From: Deltaproteobacteria bacterium
GTDB taxonomy: Bacteria > Desulfobacterota > Desulfobaccia > Desulfobaccales > 0-14-0-80-60-11
Length of the DNA: 64,000 nucleotides
Direction of reading: 5' to 3'
Assembly: GCA_030018495.1 (NCBI GenBank)
Contig: JASEFS010000008.1
Location: 53,781 to 117,780, forward strand
In this document: in pieces, positions 55,324 through 64,000 of the stretch
How the letters are laid out: every line of letters starts with the position of its first letter
Numbering within the stretch: position 1 is the first letter of the stretch
Program-made: the position numbers and the translations under genes
Notes under the pieces: model-generated
Told to the model about the DNA's origin: nothing
Database searches by the model: none
What the model saw: the letters and a program-made list of their open reading frames with translations, nothing else

Positions 55324-57808
55324 AGCGTATCTTGTTAAGCTCAAACCGCGTCTTCGGCTTCTGTTGGTGGCCCATAAACTGCTAGGGTCAGCCCGGGCCG
55401 GCACGGAGAGCTATTGCCTGAGTCTGGGCCAGACCCTGGCAGATCTGGGGGTGGAGGTTGCCTTCTTGGCCCCCCAGGGGCCTCCCCTCCAAAGCAGACA
55501 GGAGGAAATTTCCTGGCAGCGGGGAGACCTGTCCGGCCTGCCCTTTTTCAGCTTTAACCGGATGAATCCGGATATTCTGGCGAGCCTCGAGCATCCCGGC
55601 TTTGAGGCGGCCTTTAAAAATGTCCTCAAACACCATCCTGTTGACCTGGTTCATTTCCATCACACCTATCTGAGTTCCATATCTCTTATCAATGTTGCCC
55701 GGGAAGCGGGGTTGCCGGTGGTGCTCACCCTGCACGACGCCTGGCTGCTCTGCCCCCGGCTGCATTTAATGACTGATCAAGGCCGGTGCTCCGGGCCGGA
55801 GTCGCCGGAGAAATGCGCCGCCTGTCTGGGACCTCTGGCATTGCCGGCCGCGCCGGAGAACCTGGCGGCGTTCCTGGCAAAGCGTCTGAGACTGATAAAG
55901 ACGCTGCTTCCCGGCTGCCGGGTTTTGGCCCCCTCCCGGTTCTTGCGCAACCTCCATTATGAATACGGACTGGCCCGCGGCGGGATCATCCATCAGCCCC
56001 TGGGGCTGAAGGAGATCGGTCCCCTTTTTCAGGAACAGACTGCCTTTCCCCCTAAATTTGTTTTTTTGGGCAATATCATCCCGGTCAAACGGGTGGACCT
56101 GGCCATCGCGGCCCTGGCGCCGTTGGCGGGCCGGGCTTCACTGGAAATCTGGGGTCAGCTTCCCTTCGATATGGAAAAGCAGTTTTTGGAGAGCATCTCC
56201 CCTTATCCCCATATCAGTTATTGCGGTTCCTATCAGCGGGAAGACCTGCCCAGGATTCTGGCCGGCGTGACCGCTACGCTCATCACCTCGGATTTTGAGA
56301 ACTATCCCCTGGTGGTGCGGGAGAGTCTGATGCTTAAGGTGCCGGTCATCGGCGCCCAGACCGGGGGCATTCCCGAAATCGTCGAGCATGGCAAAAACGG
56401 TCTTCTCTTCCGGCCGGGCGACGCCGAAGCATTGCGTCGACAGGTGGAGCGCCTCATCCAACGGCCCCAACTTGCGGAACGCCTCAAACACAATATCAAG
56501 CCGGTGAAGAGTATGCGCCGGGAGGCGGAAGAGCTCTTGGACCTTTACCGCAGTCTGGTTGTCAGAGGGCGCGCTGACCAATCTAATGATAAGGCTGGTT
56601 GTAAAAAGCAGACTTGCACAGCTTCGGCTCCTCTTCTCCCGCTCCCACGCGGCGGCTGCGCCGTTTCGGAGCACACCCCTTCCGGCCGCTGCTCCATCAT
56701 TATTCCGGTATTCAATAACCTGGAACTCACCAGAGCCTGTCTTCAATCCATCCGGGAAAACACAGAACTAGACTCTTATGAAATTATCGTGGTGGACAAC
56801 GGTTCGACGGACGGAACCAGGGACTTCTTGAAAAAAAATGAGGCCGCCGACCTGAGGCCTGTTCTAAACGAGGCCAACCTGGGTTTCGCCAAGGCTTCGA
56901 ATCAGGGTGCCCGGGCCGCTCAGAGCGACCTCCTGGTATTTCTCAACAACGACACCCTAACCACCTCCCGCTGGCTCAGCGAACTGACCGCAGCTGCGGC
57001 CAAAAGCAACAGAATCGCCGCAGTGGGAGCCAAACTTCTTTATCCCGACGACACCGTGCAGCACGCCGGCGTGGTTTTCAATGTTGAAAAGAAGGTCTTC
57101 CACATCTACCAGCACTTTCATCGAGACCACCCGGCGGTGAACAAGGAGAGACAGTTTCAATGCCTCACCGCGGCCTGCCTGCTGGTAAAGCGGGATGTTT
57201 TCTTTGAGGTAGGCTTATTTGACGAACGGTTTGTCAACGGCTTCGAGGACGTTGATCTCTGCCTCAAAATCGGCAACAAGGGTCTGACACTTCTTTATAA
57301 CCCCCGCAGCGTGGTTGTTCATCTGGAAAGCAAGACTCCGGGGCGGCACGCCAGGGAAAGGGAGAATGCCGAGCTCCTGGCCCACAGGTGGCTGCACCGC
57401 ATCATCCCGGACGCGGAGGCGTATTACGCCGCGGACGGCATCATCGTGCACCATATTCGCCAGGAAACCGGAGAGCCCACAGCCGTTATGTTTGACCGCA
57501 ATCCCAACCCTTTTTGGGAGGAAGCGGCGCGTCTTAAAGCCGCGGGCGAAATGGAGGCGGCCTGCGAGCACTATTTGCGGGCCTTGCGCTTCAATCCCTA
57601 CGATACCCGGAAATGGACTATAGGTGCGGAACTGGTGGATTTGCTGGAGCGACTCGGCAGGTCTCAGGAGGCGGCACTTCACCGCAACTGGCTGGCGCAA
57701 CTGCTGCCCGCGGTTTCTCAGACAAAGACGCTAAGACGCAAAATTATCAAGTTTTCCAAGCAAGGCTTGGAAAACGGTGACAACTTTCTTGCCGGTGACG
57801 GACCATAA
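55316..57808 (+). CDS. Fused GT4-type and GT2-type glycosyltransferase
   Basis: N-half: PVDLVHFHHTYLSSISLINVAREAGLPVVLTLHDAWLLCPR...PVIGAQTGGIPEIVEHGKNGLLF. C-half: CSIIIPVFNNLELTRACLQSIRENTELDSYEIIVVDNGSTDGTRDFL...VFLNNDTLTT. ATG overlaps the upstream stop. Confidence 0.9.
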   Translation: MAEAYLVKLKPRLRLLLVAHKLLGSARAGTESYCLSLGQTLADLGVEVAFLAPQGPPLQSRQEEISWQRGDLSGLPFFSFNRMNPDILASLEHPGFEAAFKNVLKHHPVDLVHFHHTYLSSISLINVAREAGLPVVLTLHDAWLLCPRLHLMTDQGRCSGPESPEKCAACLGPLALPAAPENLAAFLAKRLRLIKTLLPGCRVLAPSRFLRNLHYEYGLARGGIIHQPLGLKEIGPLFQEQTAFPPKFVFLGNIIPVKRVDLAIAALAPLAGRASLEIWGQLPFDMEKQFLESISPYPHISYCGSYQREDLPRILAGVTATLITSDFENYPLVVRESLMLKVPVIGAQTGGIPEIVEHGKNGLLFRPGDAEALRRQVERLIQRPQLAERLKHNIKPVKSMRREAEELLDLYRSLVVRGRADQSNDKAGCKKQTCTASAPLLPLPRGGCAVSEHTPSGRCSIIIPVFNNLELTRACLQSIRENTELDSYEIIVVDNGSTDGTRDFLKKNEAADLRPVLNEANLGFAKASNQGARAAQSDLLVFLNNDTLTTSRWLSELTAAAAKSNRIAAVGAKLLYPDDTVQHAGVVFNVEKKVFHIYQHFHRDHPAVNKERQFQCLTAACLLVKRDVFFEVGLFDERFVNGFEDVDLCLKIGNKGLTLLYNPRSVVVHLESKTPGRHARERENAELLAHRWLHRIIPDAEAYYAADGIIVHHIRQETGEPTAVMFDRNPNPFWEEAARLKAAGEMEAACEHYLRALRFNPYDTRKWTIGAELVDLLERLGRSQEAALHRNWLAQLLPAVSQTKTLRRKIIKFSKQGLENGDNFLAGDGP
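57723..57742 (+). repeat. Left copy of the repeat bracketing GxxExxY gene 2
   Basis: CAAAGACGCTAAGACGCAAA, matching CAAAGACGCTAAGAACGCGAAG at 58242-58263. Confidence 0.75.
57751..57775. repeat. Perfect 11-bp-stem hairpin
   Basis: GTTTTCCAAGC-aag-GCTTGGAAAAC, inside the 3' end of the glycosyltransferase ORF. Confidence 0.85.
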
Positions 57809-57851
57809 TTACTACGATTACTCAACTCCTTTTCATTTAACGTGGGCCGTT

Positions 57852-58235
57852 ATGCACGAGAATGACATTGCCAAGCAGATTGTGGACGCGGCTTTTAAAA
57901 TCCACACCGGTTTAGGCCCGGGCCTTTTGGAATCAGTGTATGAGACGGTGCTCGCTTACGAATTGGCCATAAGAGGATTTAATGTCACGCGCCAGGCGGC
58001 CATACCTTTAGTGTATGAAAAACTAAGCTTTGATGAGGGCTTTCGGGCCGACCTGTTGGTGGAGGATAAAGTTATTGTGGAATTGAAGTCAGTGGAAAAG
58101 GTGGCGCCGGTCCACAAGAAGCAGCTTCTCACCTATTTGCGCTTGGCCGATAAGAGGCTGGGGCTGCTGATCAATTTCGGGGAGGCACTGATTAAAGACG
58201 GCATCACCCGGATCGTCAACCGATTGGAAGAATAG
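57852..58235 (+). CDS. GxxExxY protein, copy 2
   Basis: MHENDIAKQIVDAAFKIHTGLGPGLLESVYETVLAYELAIRGFNVTRQ...VIVELKSVEKVAPVHKKQLLTYLRLADKRLGLLINFG. Confidence 0.9.
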   Translation: MHENDIAKQIVDAAFKIHTGLGPGLLESVYETVLAYELAIRGFNVTRQAAIPLVYEKLSFDEGFRADLLVEDKVIVELKSVEKVAPVHKKQLLTYLRLADKRLGLLINFGEALIKDGITRIVNRLEE

Positions 58236-58241
58236 CTCAAG

Positions 58242-58263
58242 CAAAGACGCTAAGAACGCGAAG
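58242..58263 (+). repeat. Right copy of the repeat bracketing GxxExxY gene 2
   Basis: CAAAGACGCTAAGAACGCGAAG. Confidence 0.75.
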
Positions 58264-58272
58264 TTAAAAATA

Positions 58273-58302
58273 AAATGCCGGTCCCTCGAGGGACCGGCAT
58301 TT
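58273..58302 (-). terminator. Perfect palindrome, likely terminator for hppA
   Basis: AAATGCCGGTCCCTCGAGGGACCGGCATTT; minus strand continues ...GGACCGGCATTTTATTTTTAAC. Confidence 0.8.
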
Positions 58303-58340
58303 ATCTTTGCGTCTCCCTTCGCGAGAGATTTCTGCTTTGC

Positions 58341-60398
58341 TTACTTGGCGAGCAAGGGCACGATCAACAAGGCCACGATGTTGACCACCTTGATCATTGG
58401 GTTGATGGCCGGGCCCGCAGTGTCTTTGTAGGGGTCGCCCACGGTGTCGCCGGTGACCGCAGCTTTGTGCGCATCGGAGCCCTTGCCGCCGTAGAGGCCG
58501 TCTTCGATGGCCTTCTTGGCGTTATCCCAGGCGCCGCCGCCGGAGGTCATGGAGATGGCCAGGAACAACCCGGTGACGATGGAGCCGATGAGCATGCCGC
58601 CAAGGGCGATGGGGCCGAGACCCGGGGTGAAGCCCACGATGATGGGGGACAGCACGGGAATCAAGGCCGGAACCATCATCTGGCGCAGCGCGCTCTTGGT
58701 GACGATGTCCACGCAGGTGCCGTATTCGGGTTTGCCGGTGCCTTCCATGATGCCGGGAATTTCGCGGAACTGGCGCCGCACTTCCTCGACCACGCCGCCC
58801 GCGGCCTTACCCACGGCTTCCATGCACAGGGCGCCGAAGTAGTAGGGCAGCAGGCCGCCGATGAACAGACCGGCCAGGACGCGAGGATCAGACAGGTCAA
58901 AGGTCATGGCGCCGGGGAAGGACCGGGAGTACTCAGCGAAAAGCACCAACGCGGCCAGACCGGCGGAGCCGATGGCATATCCTTTGGTAACCGCCTTGGT
59001 GGTGTTCCCCACGGCATCCAGAGGATCGGTGATGTTGCGGATCTCTTCCGGCAGCTCGGCCATTTCGGCGATACCGCCGGCGTTGTCGGTGATGGGCCCG
59101 TAAGAGTCAATGGCCACTACGATGCCGGTCATGGAGAGCAGGGCCACCGCAGTCAGGGCGATGGCATAGAGGCCGGTGCCGGGGCTCTCCAGGCCGCCTC
59201 CCAGTTTGAAGGAGAGGAGGATGGCCGCCACGATGACGATAACCGGGGCGCCGGTGGCCTTCATGGAGATGGCCAGACCCTGGATGACGTTGGTGCCGTG
59301 GCCGGTGGTGGAGGCCAGGGCGATGGACTTCACCGGGGCAAAGCTCTTGGAGGTGAAGTACTCGGTGATGGCCACGATGAGACCGGTCAGGGCCACACCG
59401 ATGACCGCCAGCAGGAAGACGTTAAAAGGAGGAATCACAAAGCCTGCACCCTTGGCAGCCTTGGCGGCCACGCCGGCCATGAACTTGTTGGCCAGGGGAT
59501 AGAAGGCGACAACAGCCAAAATGGCTGCCACGATCAGACCCTTGTAAAGGGCGCCCATGATGTATTCTGATTTGCCCAGTCTGACAAAATAGGTGCCGAT
59601 GACCGAGGCGATGATGGACACGCCGCCAATGACCAGCGGGAAGGTGATGGCGGGGGAGCCGGCGCCGTAAATGGTGTAGGCCAGGAGCATGGCGGCCACC
59701 ACGGTGACGACGTAAGTCTCATACAGGTCCGCGGCCATGCCGGCGCAGTCGCCCACATTGTCGCCGACGTTGTCAGCGATAACCGCGGGGTTCCGGGGGT
59801 CGTCTTCGGGGATGCCGGCTTCCACTTTGCCCACCAAGTCGGCGCCTACGTCCGCAGCCTTGGTGTAGATGCCGCCGCCCAACCGGGCAAAGACGGACAC
59901 CAGAGAACAACCGAAGCCCAGGCCCACCAAGGCGTGCATGGCTTCCTTGGGATCAACCGCCATGAGGAACTTGTAATAACCGGCTACGGAAAGCAGGGCC
60001 AGGCCTACAACCAGCAAGCCGGTGACCGAGCCGCCCCGGAAGGCCACTTTCAAGGCGTGCGCCATGCTGGTGAAGGCCGCCTGGGCCGTGCGCACGTTGC
60101 TCCGTACTGACACGTACATGCCCACATAGCCGGCCATGGCCGAACCGAAGGCGCCGATGACAAAGCCAATGGCGGTATACTTGCCCAAGCCGAACAGGAG
60201 AACGAAAATGACCGCGCCTACCATGGCCACCGTCTTATACTGCCGGTTCAAGAAGGCGTTGGCCCCTTCCCGCACCGCCGCGGAAATCTGCTGCATCCTT
60301 TCAGAGCCGGCATCCTGTTTCAACACCCAGGTGGTGGTGAACAGGCCGTAAGCCACGCCCACCGCGCCACAAAGCAACGCAAAACTCATAATATCCAT
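58341..60398 (-). CDS. hppA: Membrane-bound proton-translocating pyrophosphatase, K+-independent type
   Basis: 685 aa; [77 protein letters not shown] (Lys at the K+-independence position). Confidence 0.95.
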   Translation of the reverse strand: MDIMSFALLCGAVGVAYGLFTTTWVLKQDAGSERMQQISAAVREGANAFLNRQYKTVAMVGAVIFVLLFGLGKYTAIGFVIGAFGSAMAGYVGMYVSVRSNVRTAQAAFTSMAHALKVAFRGGSVTGLLVVGLALLSVAGYYKFLMAVDPKEAMHALVGLGFGCSLVSVFARLGGGIYTKAADVGADLVGKVEAGIPEDDPRNPAVIADNVGDNVGDCAGMAADLYETYVVTVVAAMLLAYTIYGAGSPAITFPLVIGGVSIIASVIGTYFVRLGKSEYIMGALYKGLIVAAILAVVAFYPLANKFMAGVAAKAAKGAGFVIPPFNVFLLAVIGVALTGLIVAITEYFTSKSFAPVKSIALASTTGHGTNVIQGLAISMKATGAPVIVIVAAILLSFKLGGGLESPGTGLYAIALTAVALLSMTGIVVAIDSYGPITDNAGGIAEMAELPEEIRNITDPLDAVGNTTKAVTKGYAIGSAGLAALVLFAEYSRSFPGAMTFDLSDPRVLAGLFIGGLLPYYFGALCMEAVGKAAGGVVEEVRRQFREIPGIMEGTGKPEYGTCVDIVTKSALRQMMVPALIPVLSPIIVGFTPGLGPIALGGMLIGSIVTGLFLAISMTSGGGAWDNAKKAIEDGLYGGKGSDAHKAAVTGDTVGDPYKDTAGPAINPMIKVVNIVALLIVPLLAK

Positions 60399-60737
60399 CC
60401 GCTACTACCCTCCTTTGGAGTATTGAATTTTTCCAAATAATTATTTATTAGGCCGCTGCAGCCGATGCGCCGTTTCCCATCACCTCCTTGCCCGAAATCA
60501 ACCCATAGCACCGGCCAATTTTTTGCCGGATGTCAATTAATACCCCATATGCCCTGCGAATGTAAAGGAAAAATTTCACAAACAATATCACCCGATTAGT
60601 CGGCAGTGCATGCCTGCACCCTGATAAATTCCATACTACAAGCCGCTTTTTTCGGATTCCAGATTAACGATAGACCTGAAGCAATTCCGGAGCCCGCAAT
60701 TTTTTTCTCATATTGCCTAGATTTTTAGGCTTTTTTA

Positions 60738-61409
60738 TTATGAAGCGGGTTTTTCGGGAGATTTCCCCAAAGGCTCGGGAAGCCGGGGCTTTTCAGAAGA
60801 ATCAACTTCAGGCAAAGGCTTGCCGTCAGCCGGGTCGCTCATAACCACGCCATGGCGTTCGGCCAAATATTGCAGATAGCGCAGCTCCAGGGCCCTCTTT
60901 TGCAGGCGGTAGTTAAGAATCAGGCGCAAAGGAAAATAGAGACCGGCCAAGGCCAAAAGGGCCGCCAAAAGATAGGTGCCGCCCAATCCCAGGGCCTTGA
61001 TAAGCCAGGTGAGGCCCGCGAAAATCCCCCCGCCGAAAAAGGAAAAGGCCAGAATGGCCAAGAATGCCGGCGCCCCGATGAAGAACCAGAGGCGCAGGCG
61101 CCGGGTTTTTTTCCGAGAACCGCGTTCGGGGGAGCCGGCCGACCGCTCCACCGGCGCCATGGCCTGAAAGCCCCGGACAATTACGCCGAAGACGAACACC
61201 AAGGCGATGGGCGCGGCAAAAGCCACCAAAAGGTATTCTTTCCAGGGAAAGGGCACCACTTTGACCGGCCCACCCATGAGTCCCTCATCCATTTGCCAGA
61301 TGAGGGTGAAAAGCAGAATCAACACTTCCACCAAGGCCACCACTACCAGAAAACTGTTGAAGATGTAGCGGCGGTCGAGCGGGTCATAAAAATTGAAAAA
61401 CTTGGACAT
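60738..61409 (-). CDS. Hypothetical membrane protein (about 4 TM)
   Basis: 223 aa; YIFNSFLVVVALVEVLILLFTLIW, YLLVAFAAPIALVFVFGVIV and further hydrophobic segments. Confidence 0.7.
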   Translation of the reverse strand: MSKFFNFYDPLDRRYIFNSFLVVVALVEVLILLFTLIWQMDEGLMGGPVKVVPFPWKEYLLVAFAAPIALVFVFGVIVRGFQAMAPVERSAGSPERGSRKKTRRLRLWFFIGAPAFLAILAFSFFGGGIFAGLTWLIKALGLGGTYLLAALLALAGLYFPLRLILNYRLQKRALELRYLQYLAERHGVVMSDPADGKPLPEVDSSEKPRLPEPLGKSPEKPAS

Positions 61410-61468
61410 GCTGGACCTAAATGGAACTTTGGAAAACGAGGGGTTTTGACTTCCTGGTCAGGAACGCC

Positions 61469-62020
61469 TCACTCGCCGGCATACTCCCACCAATAGAGGG
61501 CCGCGGCAAGAAGCAGCATCAGGATATTTTCCAATATGGGCACAGGGCCGACCTGGCGTTGAAAAAACAGGCCGCAGCCGCAGTCGATTTCCAGGCCTCG
61601 AGCCATGGTTACCGACATGACAATTATAAAAACCAAGGCCAAGGCCGCGATGATCAGGAGGCAGCTCCGGCGTTTGATGCCGCCCACCAGCAGGCCCCCG
61701 GCAGAGAGTCCTAAAACCATGGCGATCCGGCCAGCGGCTTCCAGCAGGTAGCCCAACACCAGAAAGAAGCCGGCGGTTAGTTCCACCCAGGGCAGGACCG
61801 CGGCCACCAGCCCTACCAGACTCTGAGGAAAAAGCCGGTATGCCATCACCGCTTCGGCAAATTGAAAAGGGGCCAGGTGCTTCTGCAGGCCGGCGTAAAA
61901 GAAGACCGCGCCCAACGCCGCGCCCAGGAGGATTGACAGGCTCGAAAGGAGAAAGTTGGCCCGAAGTTTTTCCTTAAATTCCGAGCCCAGGGCATTTGCA
62001 GGGAAAGCCGCATTTCTCAT
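61469..62020 (-). CDS. MauE/DoxX-like membrane protein
   Basis: GAVFFYAGLQKHLAPFQFAEAVMAYRLFPQSLVGLVAAVLPWVELTAGFFLVLGYLLEAAGRIAMVLG...GLEIDCGCG. Confidence 0.8.
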   Translation of the reverse strand: MRNAAFPANALGSEFKEKLRANFLLSSLSILLGAALGAVFFYAGLQKHLAPFQFAEAVMAYRLFPQSLVGLVAAVLPWVELTAGFFLVLGYLLEAAGRIAMVLGLSAGGLLVGGIKRRSCLLIIAALALVFIIVMSVTMARGLEIDCGCGLFFQRQVGPVPILENILMLLLAAALYWWEYAGE

Positions 62021-62029
62021 AAATTCTCG

Positions 62030-62533
62030 TTATTGGGCGGTATCCACGGGATAGCCGGCTTCATCCCAGGCCCGAAACCCGCCCAGGTAGGCGGCTACCT
62101 GGGTAAATCCCTGAGACTGGAGCTTTTCCGCGGCCTGCAGGGCGCTGTCGCAAGCCTCCTGGCCGCAATAGACTACGATCCGGCGATCCTTGGGGAGGCC
62201 CACCAGAAGCTGGACATCTTTATTTTTAAATAAATCAGGGGGCAGATTATAGGCACCTTCGATGTGGAGTTCGGCAAATTCCTCCGGTTTGCGGGCGTCA
62301 ATAAAAAGGGCGCCGGTCTCCCACAAGGCCCTGGCCTGGAGCAGATTAACGGTCTTGACGCCCTGGAACTGCACCTGCCGCCGCGCTTCTCGCAGTTTGG
62401 CGATATAAGCCGGCAGTTCCCCCTGCCAGCCCAGGCTCACCATGGGCCGGTGCTGCATGACGCCGAAGAACGCAGCCAGGAAAAGGAGGTACCCCGCCCA
62501 GAGGATATCACCCGGCCAGAGGGATTTTTTCAT
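62030..62533 (-). CDS. Rhodanese-like domain protein with N-terminal membrane anchor
   Basis: ALFIDARKPEEFAELHIEGAYNLPPDLFKNKDVQLLVGLPKDRRIVVYCGQEACDSALQAAEKLQSQGFTQVAAYLGGFRAWDEAGYPV. Confidence 0.9.
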   Translation of the reverse strand: MKKSLWPGDILWAGYLLFLAAFFGVMQHRPMVSLGWQGELPAYIAKLREARRQVQFQGVKTVNLLQARALWETGALFIDARKPEEFAELHIEGAYNLPPDLFKNKDVQLLVGLPKDRRIVVYCGQEACDSALQAAEKLQSQGFTQVAAYLGGFRAWDEAGYPVDTAQ

Positions 62534-62976
62534 GGATTTTTAGCCTCACCCTCCCCGCCTGCCGCCGTCTCGGCGGACTTATCGTGCGCTTGGGCCACCT
62601 GCCCGGCGCTGGGGTACTTTTTGCCCTCGAAATGCAGGCTGAGAGGCAGGAAGCCTTCGTCCTCACGGGCAAAACCGCCTTCCCGGGTATGATGATAATA
62701 GCGCCACACCCGGCCCGTTTTGAGGTCGGCCAGCAGGATGTTCTTGCCGTCAGTGAGCATCTGGTATCTCTGCCCCGCAACCGCCGCAGAGCCGGCCGGG
62801 GCGGGGGTGGATTCGACCTTCCCGGGAGTCAGCCCCATGGGCTCTTTTTTGACGTTTTCAGCCACTCGGCGGGAGATCTCGTATTCCAGATACGGACCAT
62901 AGAGCCAGAAGGCGCTGGCTGCCGCAACCCCAAGCAGCAAGGCGATTAAAAAACTCCAGCCTTTGCTTTTCGCCAC
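62530..62976 (-). CDS. Hypothetical membrane-anchored protein
   Basis: MAKSKGWSFLIALLLGVAAASAFWLYGPYLEYEIS...; 4-nt overlap with the rhodanese gene. Confidence 0.65.
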   Translation of the reverse strand: MAKSKGWSFLIALLLGVAAASAFWLYGPYLEYEISRRVAENVKKEPMGLTPGKVESTPAPAGSAAVAGQRYQMLTDGKNILLADLKTGRVWRYYHHTREGGFAREDEGFLPLSLHFEGKKYPSAGQVAQAHDKSAETAAGGEGEAKNP

Positions 62977-63159
62977 CTGATACCCCCTTATTGGTAAGAG
63001 AAGCGATTTTTCATGGTTCCGTGTTTAATCGAAGTAAGTGGTCCAACCCCGGGCCGGACCCGCTGATAAATTGAGATTGTATTATACTTTACATTTGCTT
63101 TTGAATCAAAAAGGCCCGGATTCAGCATCAGTCTTGCCTGAAAGACGGAAGCAGGTAAA

Positions 63160-63819
63160 ATGTGGCCAGAGGAGCTTATGGCTCAAAACCTTGCGACCAG
63201 TGTTGCGCCCATAACCGCCGTGGCTTTTGATCTGGGCAATGTTCTGATCCGGGTCGACCACGGCCGTTTCTGTCAGCGTCTGGCGGAAGCCGCCGGGGTC
63301 TCTTCCGTGGAAATCTTTGACGCAGTTTTTAACAGCGGGCTGGAGCCTCAATTTGATACCGGCCGCCTGTCTTCCGAAGAATTCTACCGGGAGGTGTGCC
63401 GACTTTTCGGGATCAATCCGCCGTTTCCTCTTTTTGCTCAATGGTGGCAGGACGTCTTCGACCCTATGGAGGGGATGGCGGAGGTGGTGGCTGAACTGGC
63501 CGGCCTCTATCCCCTTTTCCTGGTTTCCAACACCAATGAGCTTCATTTTGACTATATTTACCGGCGTTTTCCCCTGCTGCGCCACGTGGGGCGCTTTATT
63601 CTCTCTTACCGGGTAGGCAGCCGCAAGCCTGAACCCGCCATTTACCTGAGGCTGATCCGGGAAATTGCCCGGCCTCCGGAGCAATGCCTGTATATCGATG
63701 ATAAGGCCCCTTTTGTGGAAGCCGCCCGCCGCCACGGCCTTCAGGCCTGGCAGTTCATCTCCCCGGCTGATTTCATCAGCCGCCTGGAGCGGTACGGCCT
63801 CTACAAGTCGGCAAAGTAA
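63160..63819 (+). CDS. HAD-superfamily hydrolase
   Basis: AVAFDLGNVLIRVDHGRFCQRLAEAAGV...LFLVSNTNELHFDYI...RVGSRKPEPAIYLRLI...CLYIDDKAPFVEAARRHG. Start may be 63178. Confidence 0.92.
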   Translation: MWPEELMAQNLATSVAPITAVAFDLGNVLIRVDHGRFCQRLAEAAGVSSVEIFDAVFNSGLEPQFDTGRLSSEEFYREVCRLFGINPPFPLFAQWWQDVFDPMEGMAEVVAELAGLYPLFLVSNTNELHFDYIYRRFPLLRHVGRFILSYRVGSRKPEPAIYLRLIREIARPPEQCLYIDDKAPFVEAARRHGLQAWQFISPADFISRLERYGLYKSAK

Positions 63820-63824
63820 TTAAT

Positions 63825-63866
63825 GTTTTCTGTTTTCAGTTTTCAGTTTTCTGTTTTCAGTTTTCA
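63825..63866 (+). repeat. Heptanucleotide tandem repeat GTTTTCW
   Basis: GTTTTCT GTTTTCA GTTTTCA GTTTTCT GTTTTCA GTTTTCA: six consecutive 7-mers just after the HAD gene. Confidence 0.9.
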
Positions 63867-64000
63867 TGCCATCTTTTTGCCTAAACGCTTCCCTCCACCC
63901 TGCAGAGTTTGGGATTTAGGCTGATCATAAAGCTGACCGAGAAACTAGAGGACATTTCAAAACCCCCTCACCTCAATCCTCTCCCCCATTGTATGGGGGA

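Noticed and set aside
58275-59570. 431-aa plus-strand ORF, Gly/His/Asp-rich
   Set aside because: Antisense to hppA; composition is the complement artefact of Ala/Val/Gly-rich membrane segments.
1-64000. CRISPR arrays, rRNA, tRNA, prophage
   Set aside because: No regularly spaced repeats with unique spacers, no rRNA or tRNA-like sequences, and no phage structural genes were recognised by eye; covariance-model scans were not possible.

Overview
GC-rich, densely coded bacterial chromosome segment. Gene content (fused gamma/delta 2-oxoacid:ferredoxin oxidoreductase, ADP-forming acyl-CoA synthetase, proton-pumping pyrophosphatase, FecR/TPR envelope genes, LptF) fits an anaerobic Gram-negative such as a Desulfobacterota/Syntrophobacterales-like organism; the taxonomy is inference. 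I support about 48 protein genes, several hairpin/terminator candidates, and several families of short interspersed or heptanucleotide repeats. I found no rRNA, tRNA or CRISPR array. Most notable: (1) two toxin-antitoxin modules (MazEF-like, and HicAB with a frameshifted hicA) sit between the alpha and beta subunit genes of a por operon, with a G-quadruplex motif and paired hairpins between two other por genes; (2) an apparent glycan/modification operon at 47.2-57.8 kb encodes a radical SAM protein, a nucleotide-sugar dehydrogenase, a ~1790-aa fusion (B12-radical SAM + two methyltransferase-like domains + TPR + GT-A-like + TPR + GT2) and a GT4-GT2 fusion; (3) two GxxExxY genes are each bracketed by CAAAGACRC-type repeats, one of them apparently inserted at the 3' end of a glycosyltransferase gene; (4) a serine hydrolase/DUF1343 (NamZ-like) fusion; (5) a MalT/SARP-type STAND regulator. 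Most antisense ORFs in the supplied track look like high-GC artefacts. All homology calls are from reading the translated sequences, with no database search.
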